A DNA stretch of 64,000 nucleotides, taken from positions 1,736,001-1,800,000 of the forward strand of contig OZ244911.1 of assembly GCA_965221765.1 (NCBI GenBank). The letters run 5' to 3'. Positions 55,377 to 64,000 of the stretch are shown one piece after another (the stretch's first letter is position 1; each line of letters starts with the position of its first letter). The stretch is from Bin25 sp965221765 (GTDB lineage Bacteria; Bacteroidota; Bacteroidia; Flavobacteriales; Flavobacteriaceae). Under the pieces are notes generated by a model, which saw only the letters and a list, made by a program, of their open reading frames with translations, searched no databases and had not been told where the DNA came from. The translations under genes and the position numbers were made by a program.

Positions 55377-58300
55377 TTAATTCACCGTAAATTCATAAGT
55401 ATCTAATACTCTATCATCTTTATCATCTTCTTTGGTGCGAACTTGGATGATAACGGTTCCAGCTGCTTTTGCCGTTACTGTACCTGAATTTGGATCGATC
55501 GTGGCCACATCCGTATCCTTACTAGTCCATCGGACACCCGTCGGAGAGGCTATCGCTTGATTTGCTGTATTCCAGTATAAGTATTCTAGAGTATGGGTAT
55601 CCCCAGTTGCAAATGTGGTTGGAATATTCTCAAAGATACGAATCCCTGGACCGGTAAGATCAACCGTGATATCATAGGTATCTGTTAATACCGAGCTGTC
55701 AGAGTCAAGAGTATAAGTTAGGGTGATGGTGACCTCACGGTTTCCTTGTTCTGCGGTGATATCTCCTGAATTATCCACATTGGGTCTAGCAGTTCTATTT
55801 CTACTTGATGTCCAGACCGAGGATCCCGAGGGAGCTGTGGTTTTCATTCCTTGTGTGTTATAATAATCAAATGTTAATCTATGGGTTTGACCGACAATAA
55901 ATGGTAGAGGAATATCCTCTACTATTTCAATTCTAGCTGGCACCGTCATTGGAGCGGTTACTGTGATGGTTTGAGTGGCCGAGATAGTATTGCCATTAAT
56001 GGTAGCACGGACCGTGATATCTGAATTGCCAGCACTAACGGCTGTAATCATTCCTGTTGATGCATCCACGGTTATTTTGGTGGTATCGGAAGAGGTCCAA
56101 GCGATGGTGGCCCCTTGCGGGAGATCTACTTTGGTTCCAGTCTGATCATAGTATTCATAATTTAAATCATGTGTTCCATTGGCAGCTATCGTCGAACTAG
56201 CCGGTAAATCAATGATTTTGAGTTCGGGATCCGTCAGCACATCAAATCGATAATTATCAGAAATACGATCATTTGAATTACTTTCTTGCGTGGTGACTCG
56301 GATGCGTACATTGCCAGCCCCAACAGCTGTCACTTCACCATTTTGGTTGATTGTGGCCACACTTTCAGAACTACTTTCCCATGATAATCCATCAGGATGG
56401 GTGATTTTATTTCCTGTTGCATCATAGTATTCAGCCGTTAGGGTATGAGTTTGCCCTGTTTTAAATCCTTGGGGAAGATTTTCTAGGATTCGAATGAGGG
56501 GGCCTTGAATGACTCTTAATTGATAGGTATCTTCGAGATAGTTTCCATCCGAATTAAAAGTATATCTGACGGTGATGGTGACCAGACCCATTCCACCTCC
56601 AGTGCCAGCCCCGATATTGGTGGTACTAAAAGTGAGTTTGTCATTACTACTAGACCATTTAGCCGAGCCGGCCGGTACGGTTGTTTGGGTATTGGAGCTA
56701 TCATAGTAGCTGAAAGTAAATGTATGGGTTTGCCCGACAAAGAACAGCTCGATATCTTCTTGGATTTCGATACGACTACCATCAGTACGAGCTATTCCTA
56801 GAATTGTAATCGTAATGGTATTAGAAATACTAGTTCCACTGATTGTAGCTGTAATGTTTGCACTTCCTGCCCCCACACCTGAAATAATGCCTGCGGAATT
56901 AACACTTATTTTAGTGCTATCAGATGAAGTCCATGCGATGGTGGCTCCTATAGGTAAATCAACTTTAGTACCAGTATTATCATAGTATTCGTAGTCCAAA
57001 GTATGAGTTTCATTGACATCTATCGAAGAATTAGTAGGTAAATCCACGATTCTAATTTCAGGATCGGTCAACACGTCAAATTCATAGGTATCATTGATTC
57101 TACTATTGGCATCACTTTCTAAAGTAGTAATAGTGATGGTGACCGTTCCTGGACCGACTGCTGTAACTTCACCAGTCGATGAATCAACAGTAGCGACAGT
57201 GTCATCCCCTCCTGACCAACTCAATCCATCGGGATGAGTGATTTTATTTCCTGTGGCACCATAGTATTCAGCCGTTAGGGTATGGGTTTGCCCTATTTTA
57301 AATCCTTGGGGAAGATTTTCTATGATTCGAATGAGGGGCCCTTGAATGACTCTTAATTGATAGGTATCTTCGAGATAGTTTCCATCCGAATTAAAGGTAT
57401 ATCTGACGGTGATGGTGACCAGTCCCATTCCAGCCCCGGTGCCATCTCCGATATTGGTGGTACTAAAAGTGAGTTTGTCATTATTGCTAGACCAACTAGC
57501 CGAACCGGCCGCTAACGGAATTTCAGCGTCACTAGAATTATAATATTTGATGGTGAACGAGTGCGTTTGTCCAACGAAGAACAGCTCTGGCAGATCTTCT
57601 TGGATTTTAATATAACTACCATCGGAACGTAAAGAACTGGCAGAAACAGTAATCGTTTGAGTAGCTGTGAGGGTATTGCTACCAATGGTAGCACGGACCG
57701 TGATATCTGAATTGCCAGCACTAACGGCTGTAATCATTCCTGTTGATGCATCCACGGTTATTTTGGTGGTATCGGAAGAGGTCCAAGCGATGGTGGCCCC
57801 TTGCGGGAGATCTACTTTGGTTCCAGTCTGATCATAGTATTCATAATTTAAATCATGTGTTCCATTGGCAGCTATCGTCGAACTAGCCGGTAAATCAATG
57901 ATTTTGAGTTCGGGATCCGTCAGCACATCAAATCGATAATTATCAGAAATACGATCATTTGAATTACTTTCTTGCGTGGTGACTCGGATGCGTACATTGC
58001 CAGCCCCAACAGCTGTCACTTCACCATTTTGGTTGATTGTGGCCACACTTTCAGAACTACTTTCCCATGATAATCCATCAGGATGGGTGATTTTATTTCC
58101 TGTTGCATCATAGTATTCAGCCGTTAGGGTATGAGTTTGCCCTGTTTTAAATCCTTGGGGAAGATTTTCTAGGATTCGAATGAGGGGGCCTTGAATGACT
58201 CTTAATTGATAGGTATCTTCGAGATAGTTTCCATCCGAATTAAAAGTATATCTGACGGTGATGGTGACCAGACCCATTCCACCTCCAGTGCCAGCCCCGA

Positions 58301-61112
58301 TATTGGTGGTACTAAAAGTGAGTTTGTCATTACTACTAGACCATTTAGCCGAGCCGGCCGGTACGGTTGTTTGGGTATTGGAGCTATCATAGTAGCTGAA
58401 AGTAAATGTATGGGTTTGCCCGACAAAGAACAGCTCGATATCTTCTTGGATTTCGATACGACTACCATCAGAACGCAATGAACCAGCAGCAACTGTGATG
58501 GTTTGGGTGGCCGAGATAATATTGCTGTTAATGGTAGCACTGACTGTGATATCTGAATTGCCAGCACTAATTCCCGTAATCACTCCTGTCGATGCATCCA
58601 CGGTTATTTTGGTGGTATCAGAAGAGGTCCAAGCGATGGTGGCTCCTTGAGGAAGATTAACTACGTTCCCATTTTCATCTCGATATTCAAAATCTAAATC
58701 CAATGTTCCGTTGATGAAGATGGTTGGACTATTGGATGGGTTAATGATTCTAATTTCTGGTTCAACCGTTGTACTTCCAGCTCCCAAAACTGTAATTTCA
58801 TAGGTATCATCAATTCGATTATCCTTATTGCTCTCTTGTGTGGTGATTGTAATCAAAGAAGTTCCGGCACTAACGGCGGTCACTTCACCGGTGCTATTAT
58901 CGATGGTAGCTACTTTTTTTGTCGCGCTTTTCCATCGGATGCCATCCGGTGGATTGACTTTAACGCCATTGGCATTCCAATAATGATAAGTCAAAATAAA
59001 TGTTTGGGGAGGAGAAAAATTAGATGGAAAAGTATCTTTTATAATTCGAATGGCAGGACCTTGTTCGACCGTGATATCGAAGCTGTCAGTTAATTCTTTA
59101 GAGTTTCCATCGATCGTGAATATGACTTGTATGGTGGCTTCTCCTTTTCGTTCTGCAGTGACGTCTCCTGAATTATCTGAATTGGGTCTTGCATTTCTAT
59201 TCTTACTAGATTTCCAAACAGCCGTGCCACTAGGTGGAGTGATGATGTTTTCATTGGAATCATAGAATTTTACAGTAAATCGATGAGTTTGGCCAACTAA
59301 AAATGGATCGGGAAAACCTTCTTCAACAATTTCAATTCTATGAGCATCATTCGACACCGAGCCATCATATACGGAGATTGTAAAGTGATCTGAAATCAAT
59401 TGCCCTTCGATGACGGTACTGATAGAAATAACGGAAGTACCGATAGCCACACCCCTTATCACACCGGTGGATGAATCGATGGTGACCTTCGTGGTATCTG
59501 AAGAACTCCAAATAAAACTTAATCCAGTGGGCGGATCGACTTTTTGTCCTAAACTATCGTAATATTCAAAATTTAAATCGTAAGTCTCATTGACTGCAAT
59601 TCTAGAATTATTGGGCCTTTCATCAATGATTAATATTGGCGGAAGAGAATCGCTTTGAACTTGAATTCGGTACGAATATGTCAAGAGTCCAGTTTCGGGA
59701 TGTTCTAAAGTTATTGTGATACTAGCTGAACCAGGTGTTAAAGCTCTGATTTCACCGGTATTTGGATTAATGCTGATCACCTGATTATCTGAGCTTTTCC
59801 ATAGGGCTTCCCCCGGAGGTTGTGTGACCTTTTTTCCTCGTTCATCGAAATATGCAAATTCGAGATCATACTTTTCATGAGGAATTAAGACTTGGGGTTT
59901 ATCGCCTATAATTTCTATTCGATGCTTTAATAAATTGGATACATCAATTGTTAGGGTATCTTCATAGATTTGGTCATCGATTTGAGTAGTAATCGAAATT
60001 TGCGCAGTTCCAAGTCCCCTAGCTTGAATCTCTCCGCTGACTTTATCGATTTCAATGATTTTCTCGTTATCTGAAGACCATAAAACTAATCCAGTAGGTT
60101 GTGTCAGCGTTCCTTCTTCGTTATAAAAATTATAGTTTAGTTTATACACATCTCCCAGAAAGAGACGCTTTGGCATATCACTATCGACTCGAATAGCCGG
60201 TCCATAAACAATAGGCGGCGGTGGGGGTGTATTTCTAGTTAGGAGATAAAATTCAGCTTTTAAATCTCCAAGTTGCAATTGAAGGTTTTTTTCACTTTCA
60301 ATGGTTTTACTCAGCACCTCTTTGAGCTTTGGCAGCATCTCAGAGAAAGTTGATAGGTTTTTTATTTCTTGGGTTAACCCCACAAGATCATTTTCTACTT
60401 TTTCAATCAGTCCAATAGTCGATTTGGCATGGCTTAGTTGTTGATCTAATTGATTTATTTCAGCATCCAATTTTAACTTTTCTAAAGTTTTTTCAGCGGT
60501 ATCAATTTGTTTCTCTAGTTGAGAAATTTTACCTAGTTGAGATACATGCTCTGATTCTAAACGTTCATACTCTTCTTTTTTAATCAAAAGTTCATTCAAG
60601 TCTATTTGGAATTCAGTAATCTTACTTTGAAATTCTTGGAGAGCTGATTGCGATTTTTCAATTTGATGGAAGGCCTTGGTAGTTTCTTCTAATAATTGTT
60701 GGTTTTCTTCGTGTTGTTTTAACTCTTCAGATTTGCTTTCAACTTTTTCTGTCAGCTGTTTCAATTCGGTTAATAGATTCGCGTATTGTAGTCTATTATT
60801 TTCTATGGTTGTTTGAAGTTGTTTTTCTATGGCGTTAATTTCAATTTGAAGAACCTCAGAGGATGATAATTCATCTTGATACTGTTTTTGTAGTACAGCA
60901 TAAGATTCCTGCAGTGAGGAGAATTTTCGCTTTAATTCTGTATTTTCAGCTTTGAGTTGATCCAGTCTGAGTTTACTTTGGTTATACTCAATTTGAAGCA
61001 GCGATATTTGAGGTTTTAATTCATCAACTAGGGGATATTTCTGACAAGCTAGGATAATCGAAAATACTATCAAAATAATACGACTCAATCGGATGATATT
61101 TCCAAACTTCAT
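55377..61112 (-). CDS. Giant lipoprotein: coiled-coil stalk plus about 17 bacterial Ig-like (Big_2-type) modules
   Basis: The 1911-residue protein begins with a lipoprotein signal (IVFSIILACQ). Residues about 30-300 are coiled coil, followed by a PPPPP hinge. Then come roughly 17 Ig-like modules of about 90 residues, each with an IxIxE...G..H.L..YY entry, a W.SSD core and an end T..A...G...ITV, the Big_2 pattern. From module 4 onward they fall into three alternating types (RIEIxE, IRIxENLP and DPELKI), giving a super-repeat of about 281 residues. Modules 7-9 and 13-15 are identical over nearly all of their DNA. It should be a surface-exposed fibre or adhesin. No enzymatic domain is seen. Confidence 0.8.
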   Translation of the reverse strand: MKFGNIIRLSRIILIVFSIILACQKYPLVDELKPQISLLQIEYNQSKLRLDQLKAENTELKRKFSSLQESYAVLQKQYQDELSSSEVLQIEINAIEKQLQTTIENNRLQYANLLTELKQLTEKVESKSEELKQHEENQQLLEETTKAFHQIEKSQSALQEFQSKITEFQIDLNELLIKKEEYERLESEHVSQLGKISQLEKQIDTAEKTLEKLKLDAEINQLDQQLSHAKSTIGLIEKVENDLVGLTQEIKNLSTFSEMLPKLKEVLSKTIESEKNLQLQLGDLKAEFYLLTRNTPPPPPIVYGPAIRVDSDMPKRLFLGDVYKLNYNFYNEEGTLTQPTGLVLWSSDNEKIIEIDKVSGEIQARGLGTAQISITTQIDDQIYEDTLTIDVSNLLKHRIEIIGDKPQVLIPHEKYDLEFAYFDERGKKVTQPPGEALWKSSDNQVISINPNTGEIRALTPGSASITITLEHPETGLLTYSYRIQVQSDSLPPILIIDERPNNSRIAVNETYDLNFEYYDSLGQKVDPPTGLSFIWSSSDTTKVTIDSSTGVIRGVAIGTSVISISTVIEGQLISDHFTISVYDGSVSNDAHRIEIVEEGFPDPFLVGQTHRFTVKFYDSNENIITPPSGTAVWKSSKNRNARPNSDNSGDVTAERKGEATIQVIFTIDGNSKELTDSFDITVEQGPAIRIIKDTFPSNFSPPQTFILTYHYWNANGVKVNPPDGIRWKSATKKVATIDNSTGEVTAVSAGTSLITITTQESNKDNRIDDTYEITVLGAGSTTVEPEIRIINPSNSPTIFINGTLDLDFEYRDENGNVVNLPQGATIAWTSSDTTKITVDASTGVITGISAGNSDITVSATINSNIISATQTITVAAGSLRSDGSRIEIQEDIELFFVGQTHTFTFSYYDSSNTQTTVPAGSAKWSSSNDKLTFSTTNIGAGTGGGMGLVTITVRYTFNSDGNYLEDTYQLRVIQGPLIRILENLPQGFKTGQTHTLTAEYYDATGNKITHPDGLSWESSSESVATINQNGEVTAVGAGNVRIRVTTQESNSNDRISDNYRFDVLTDPELKIIDLPASSTIAANGTHDLNYEYYDQTGTKVDLPQGATIAWTSSDTTKITVDASTGMITAVSAGNSDITVRATIGSNTLTATQTITVSASSLRSDGSYIKIQEDLPELFFVGQTHSFTIKYYNSSDAEIPLAAGSASWSSNNDKLTFSTTNIGDGTGAGMGLVTITVRYTFNSDGNYLEDTYQLRVIQGPLIRIIENLPQGFKIGQTHTLTAEYYGATGNKITHPDGLSWSGGDDTVATVDSSTGEVTAVGPGTVTITITTLESDANSRINDTYEFDVLTDPEIRIVDLPTNSSIDVNETHTLDYEYYDNTGTKVDLPIGATIAWTSSDSTKISVNSAGIISGVGAGSANITATISGTSISNTITITILGIARTDGSRIEIQEDIELFFVGQTHTFTFSYYDSSNTQTTVPAGSAKWSSSNDKLTFSTTNIGAGTGGGMGLVTITVRYTFNSDGNYLEDTYQLRVIQGPLIRILENLPQGFKTGQTHTLTAEYYDATGNKITHPDGLSWESSSESVATINQNGEVTAVGAGNVRIRVTTQESNSNDRISDNYRFDVLTDPELKIIDLPASSTIAANGTHDLNYEYYDQTGTKVDLPQGATIAWTSSDTTKITVDASTGMITAVSAGNSDITVRATINGNTISATQTITVTAPMTVPARIEIVEDIPLPFIVGQTHRLTFDYYNTQGMKTTAPSGSSVWTSSRNRTARPNVDNSGDITAEQGNREVTITLTYTLDSDSSVLTDTYDITVDLTGPGIRIFENIPTTFATGDTHTLEYLYWNTANQAIASPTGVRWTSKDTDVATIDPNSGTVTAKAAGTVIIQVRTKEDDKDDRVLDTYEFTVN
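55998..56785 (-). repeat. 788-bp direct repeat, copy 1 (Ig-like modules 13-15)
   Basis: By eye this segment is identical to 57684-58471, 1686 bp away, which is two 843-bp super-repeat units. The unit between them is clearly diverged. Recombination between the copies would delete or add 562 residues in frame. Confidence 0.85.
57684..58471 (-). repeat. 788-bp direct repeat, copy 2 (Ig-like modules 7-9)
   Basis: The partner of 55998-56785. The match breaks at the same codon boundaries on each side, at the ends of the RIEI and DPEL modules, in keeping with a recent duplication or gene conversion. Confidence 0.85.
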
Positions 61113-61562
61113 ATGCCTATTAAACTATATTAAAACAACATATGTTTTAGACAATCCATAGATAGAACAAAGTTTTATCTTTGCCAAAATATTAATCATT
61201 AGTTGACTGTATTATTCATGAATTTGTATGGATGGTCTCAATTCCAATTTTGGTCGGCTTAATTTAGATTGATACCTACCCCAATATAGGATAAACATCC
61301 AAAATACCGATCTAAAGCAAGGTTACAGTTATGTATTAGATATGTTACATGGTAGGAATCTCAAATCGTTCCAATAAAAAAATACTGAGCACAACAAATA
61401 ACCGCAGGCTATAGATTGTTAAAAAATTAGCGAGATGATATTTTAAACAACATGCCATGCATTGAAAATATCAGCGACTTTTTTTGTAACAGCAGTCCTT
61501 TAAAAAAGTTACATGGTGTCAGACTTTTTTAGTTGAATACTATTTACACTTGTTAAATCAAC
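61113..61562. other. 450-bp divergent region between the giant lipoprotein and SusC genes
   Basis: No gene is visible. A TATCTTTG box (61176-61183) fits the Bacteroidota -7 consensus on the plus strand, but it is about 380 bp from the SusC start and lacks a clear -33 partner. The rest is AT-rich. Confidence 0.4.
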
Positions 61563-64000
61563 ATGAGTCGAGTTATAAGGGTAATTTGTTTCTTTTATTC
61601 AGTGTGTTGGATTGGTCATGCACAACAGACCCATTCAATCTCAGGAACCGTTTCTGACAATGAAGGTGTTCCGTTGATGGGCGTATCAGTCATCGAAGTA
61701 GGAACCAACAATGGAACCGTTACGGAATTCGATGGGACTTATGTTATTGATGTGTCCCATGAGGGTATTTTATCGTTCAGTTATCTAGGCTTTGAATCCC
61801 AAGAGTATAAAATTTTAGAATCCCAAACTATCAATGTGGCTTTGCAGCCTAGCCAAAGTGCTCTCGAAGAAGTTGTTGTCATCGGTTATGGGAGTGTCAG
61901 AAGAAAAGACTTAACGGGTTCTGTGGGAACAGCGGATTTAGAGGATATCAACTTAGCTCCAGTGGGTTCTATTGATGGGGCATTGGGTGGACGCGTTGCT
62001 GGATTATTGATCACATCGAGTCAAGGTAGACCAGGAGCTAGTACGGATATTAGAATTCGAGGAACGGGATCCTTGACCCAATCGAGTACCCCCCTATTTG
62101 TCATTGATGGTTTTCCTGTTGAAGATTTTGATATCACATCAATCGATCAGTCGGATATTGAGTCTCTACAAGTGCTCAAAGGGCCATCAGCAGTGGCCAT
62201 TTATGGAGCAAGAGGTGGTAATGGGGTTATCCTAATCAGTACTAAAAGTGGAGAAGTCGGTAAGCTAAGAATATCCTATAATAATTTTTTTGGATTTCAA
62301 GAAATCACGAAACGAATCGATGTACTGACTCCATATGAGTTTGTAGAACTCAAATATGAACAAAACCCCGAGAATGCAGCTCGTTATTATGGACCTTTGG
62401 AATTCTATCTAAAATCAGATGGATCTTCAATTGATGGCATTAATTGGCAAAACTTAGCCTTCAAACAGACCAATACCCAAAGCCATACGTTTTCGATTAA
62501 TGGCGGTGGGGAACAAACTCGATACAATCTATCTGCCTCAAGATATCATGGTGATGGTTTGCTAGCCAATAGCCAATTTACCCGTACATACCTCAAAATG
62601 AAACTCAATCAAAAGTTAACCGATAAAATAAAAACGGGATTAAACATATCATATACCACAGCATTGGTCTCTGGGATCAGCACTTCAAGCAATACTTTAA
62701 ATCCTAATACGGGAGATGGGGGTGGTACTTCTCAAAATTTTAATCTTTTAAGAAACATTGTTCAAGCGCGTCCAACTGGTGGTTTATTCATTACCAATGA
62801 TGAATTAATTGACCTACCAGTTGATCCAGATCTTGAAGAAGGTGAACAAGGGGCTAATTCGGTCAATCCGTTATTGAATGCGATAACCCAAACAAGAGAA
62901 GATGAACGAAGAACATTGATTATCAATGGTTTTGTTGAGTATGAAATGATAGAGGGATTAAAATTAAATTTTCGAGGCGGGTTTAAGAGATTAGATCGAA
63001 AACGTGATGCTTTTGACAATGTTAATAGTGCTTTTGAAAGAAGAAATGGTATTACTAGAGCCGTATTAACCAATAGCGAAAGTAACAACACACTGGTTTC
63101 AGTCACATTAACATATGATAAAGTATTTTCTAAATTCAATATCACCTCAATGGTTGGCTTTGACTCCCAAGACATCGTATCTTCTAATAATTCAGTGGTG
63201 GCTTCAGGTTTTCCTGATGCTAATTTGGGGGTAAACAATCTAGGTCTTTCAACCATACCCTCTATCCCTTCATCATCCAAAAGTCCCACCAATCGGATCA
63301 GTTCAATCTTTGCAAGAGTCATCGTTAATACCAATGAAAAGTATCTATTTACTGGAACACTTCGAAGAGATGGGTCTTCAAAATTTGGAGATGATAATGT
63401 GTATGGCATATTTCCTTCATTTGCTTTTGCATGGCGATTTTCAGAAGAAAAATTTTTAGAAAAAATCAATATCTTAACGGACGGAAAATTTCGCATAGAA
63501 TATGGAGAAGTTGGTAATAACCGTATTCCAGCATTGGTGTCTAGACAATCGTTAGGTTCGACTTCGTATGGTTTTGAAAATGGAATCTCTCCTGGCGTGT
63601 TCCCTACAAATTTATCCAATCCTGAAATTAAATGGGAAACTCAGCGACAAATCAATCTAGGATTAGATCTTGGAATATTTAAAAACAGGCTTACAGTAAA
63701 TTTTGACTTATATCAAAAGGAGTCGATAGATCTTTTATTGCTTTCTCCAATTCCAACATCTACAGGATTTACTAATGTTTTTAGAAATATAGGTGCAGTG
63801 AGAAATGAGGGGATTGAACTAGCTATCCATTCTGAAAATATCACTAACAAGGGAAGGAATTTCAATTGGGAATCCAACTTTAATATCAGTTTCAATCGTT
63901 CCAAAACCCGGGCATTGGTTGAAGACGATATCTTATTGAGCAGTTCGAGATGGCGCGGTGGCAACCGACCGGAATCCACCAATGATTTTATCACTATTGT
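61563..64000 (+). CDS. SusC-type TonB-dependent outer-membrane receptor (3' end outside window)
   Basis: An open frame of over 800 codons runs from the ATG at 61563 to the window end. A signal peptide (cleavage near GHAQQ, residue about 21) is followed by the carboxypeptidase-D-like N-terminal domain (SGTVSDNEGVPLMGVSVIE, then TEFDGTYVIDV). The TonB box region and linker ALEEVVVIGYGSVRRKDLTGSV and the plug (GRVAGLLITSSQGRPGAS, IRIRGTGSL, PLFVIDGFP, LKGPSAVAIYGARGGNGVI) precede the beginning of the 22-strand barrel. SusC imports oligosaccharides with the lipoprotein SusD, which should follow beyond the window. It is likely the importer for the PL8/sulfatase/fucosidase products, though the giant lipoprotein operon lies between. 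Confidence 0.93.
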   Translation, partial: MSRVIRVICFFYSVCWIGHAQQTHSISGTVSDNEGVPLMGVSVIEVGTNNGTVTEFDGTYVIDVSHEGILSFSYLGFESQEYKILESQTINVALQPSQSALEEVVVIGYGSVRRKDLTGSVGTADLEDINLAPVGSIDGALGGRVAGLLITSSQGRPGASTDIRIRGTGSLTQSSTPLFVIDGFPVEDFDITSIDQSDIESLQVLKGPSAVAIYGARGGNGVILISTKSGEVGKLRISYNNFFGFQEITKRIDVLTPYEFVELKYEQNPENAARYYGPLEFYLKSDGSSIDGINWQNLAFKQTNTQSHTFSINGGGEQTRYNLSASRYHGDGLLANSQFTRTYLKMKLNQKLTDKIKTGLNISYTTALVSGISTSSNTLNPNTGDGGGTSQNFNLLRNIVQARPTGGLFITNDELIDLPVDPDLEEGEQGANSVNPLLNAITQTREDERRTLIINGFVEYEMIEGLKLNFRGGFKRLDRKRDAFDNVNSAFERRNGITRAVLTNSESNNTLVSVTLTYDKVFSKFNITSMVGFDSQDIVSSNNSVVASGFPDANLGVNNLGLSTIPSIPSSSKSPTNRISSIFARVIVNTNEKYLFTGTLRRDGSSKFGDDNVYGIFPSFAFAWRFSEEKFLEKINILTDGKFRIEYGEVGNNRIPALVSRQSLGSTSYGFENGISPGVFPTNLSNPEIKWETQRQINLGLDLGIFKNRLTVNFDLYQKESIDLLLLSPIPTSTGFTNVFRNIGAVRNEGIELAIHSENITNKGRNFNWESNFNISFNRSKTRALVEDDILLSSSRWRGGNRPESTNDFITI

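Noticed and set aside
61563..64000. Apparent frameshift in the SusC gene
   Set aside because: An initial miscount of the start by one base; with the ATG at 61563 the frame is open to the window end.
1..64000. tRNA, rRNA genes and CRISPR arrays
   Set aside because: I looked for T-loop-like GGTTCGAATCC patterns and regularly spaced repeats and saw none that I could support.

Overview
The window is AT-rich DNA from a Bacteroidota bacterium. The evidence is a SusC-type TonB-dependent receptor, a fused aspartokinase/homoserine dehydrogenase (thrA) heading thrABC, the clpC / gyrA / TPR-protein block, TAnnTTTG-type -7 boxes, few obvious Shine-Dalgarno sites, and many secreted sulfatases and glycosidases. 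A marine or host-glycan-degrading member (Saprospiria- or Flavobacteriia-like) is likely, but I cannot fix the genus.

Layout. 1-6.6 kb: the tail of a methylase-type restriction protein, kdsB, a lone AAA ATPase, a secreted glycosidase, a self-inhibited Fic enzyme and a small overlapping ORF. 6.7-20.3 kb (minus strand): a tightly packed defence-type operon of SNF2 helicase, Eco57I-type adenine methylase and a giant DEAD/DUF1998 helicase carrying a C-terminal nuclease-like domain. 21.0 kb: a tiny two-helix membrane protein gene. 21.4-23.4 kb: a GH20 hexosaminidase. 23.7-28.6 kb: a single-polypeptide type ISP restriction-modification enzyme. 28.7-36.8 kb: housekeeping genes (YebC-like, gcvT, pepP, thrCBA). 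36.9-39.4 kb: a graveyard of decayed BspA-like and transposase genes. 39.5-46.2 kb: clpC, gyrA and a TPR protein. 46.9-54.3 kb: a polysaccharide-utilisation cluster (PL8 lyase, sulfatase, GH29 fucosidase, beta-propeller glycosidase). 54.3-61.1 kb: two coiled-coil lipoproteins, one a 1911-residue protein with about 17 Ig-like modules in a recently duplicated super-repeat. 61.6 kb to the end: a partial SusC.

The most interesting signal is a set of four long C/G homopolymers (9, 10, 10 and 12 bases), the only ones of that length that I see in the window, all between 6.6 and 24.0 kb. Three interrupt genes: the operon methylase, the type ISP enzyme and the small membrane protein. In each case removing exactly one base joins two open frames into one continuous protein. 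I read this as a defence island whose restriction systems are switched on and off by slipped-strand phase variation, with every detectable switch in the OFF register in this sequence. Assembly error in the homopolymers is the main alternative and can be tested with raw reads. The SNF2 / adenine methylase / DEAD-DUF1998-nuclease operon resembles parts of class 1 DISARM and of Druantia but matches neither complete set as I know them.
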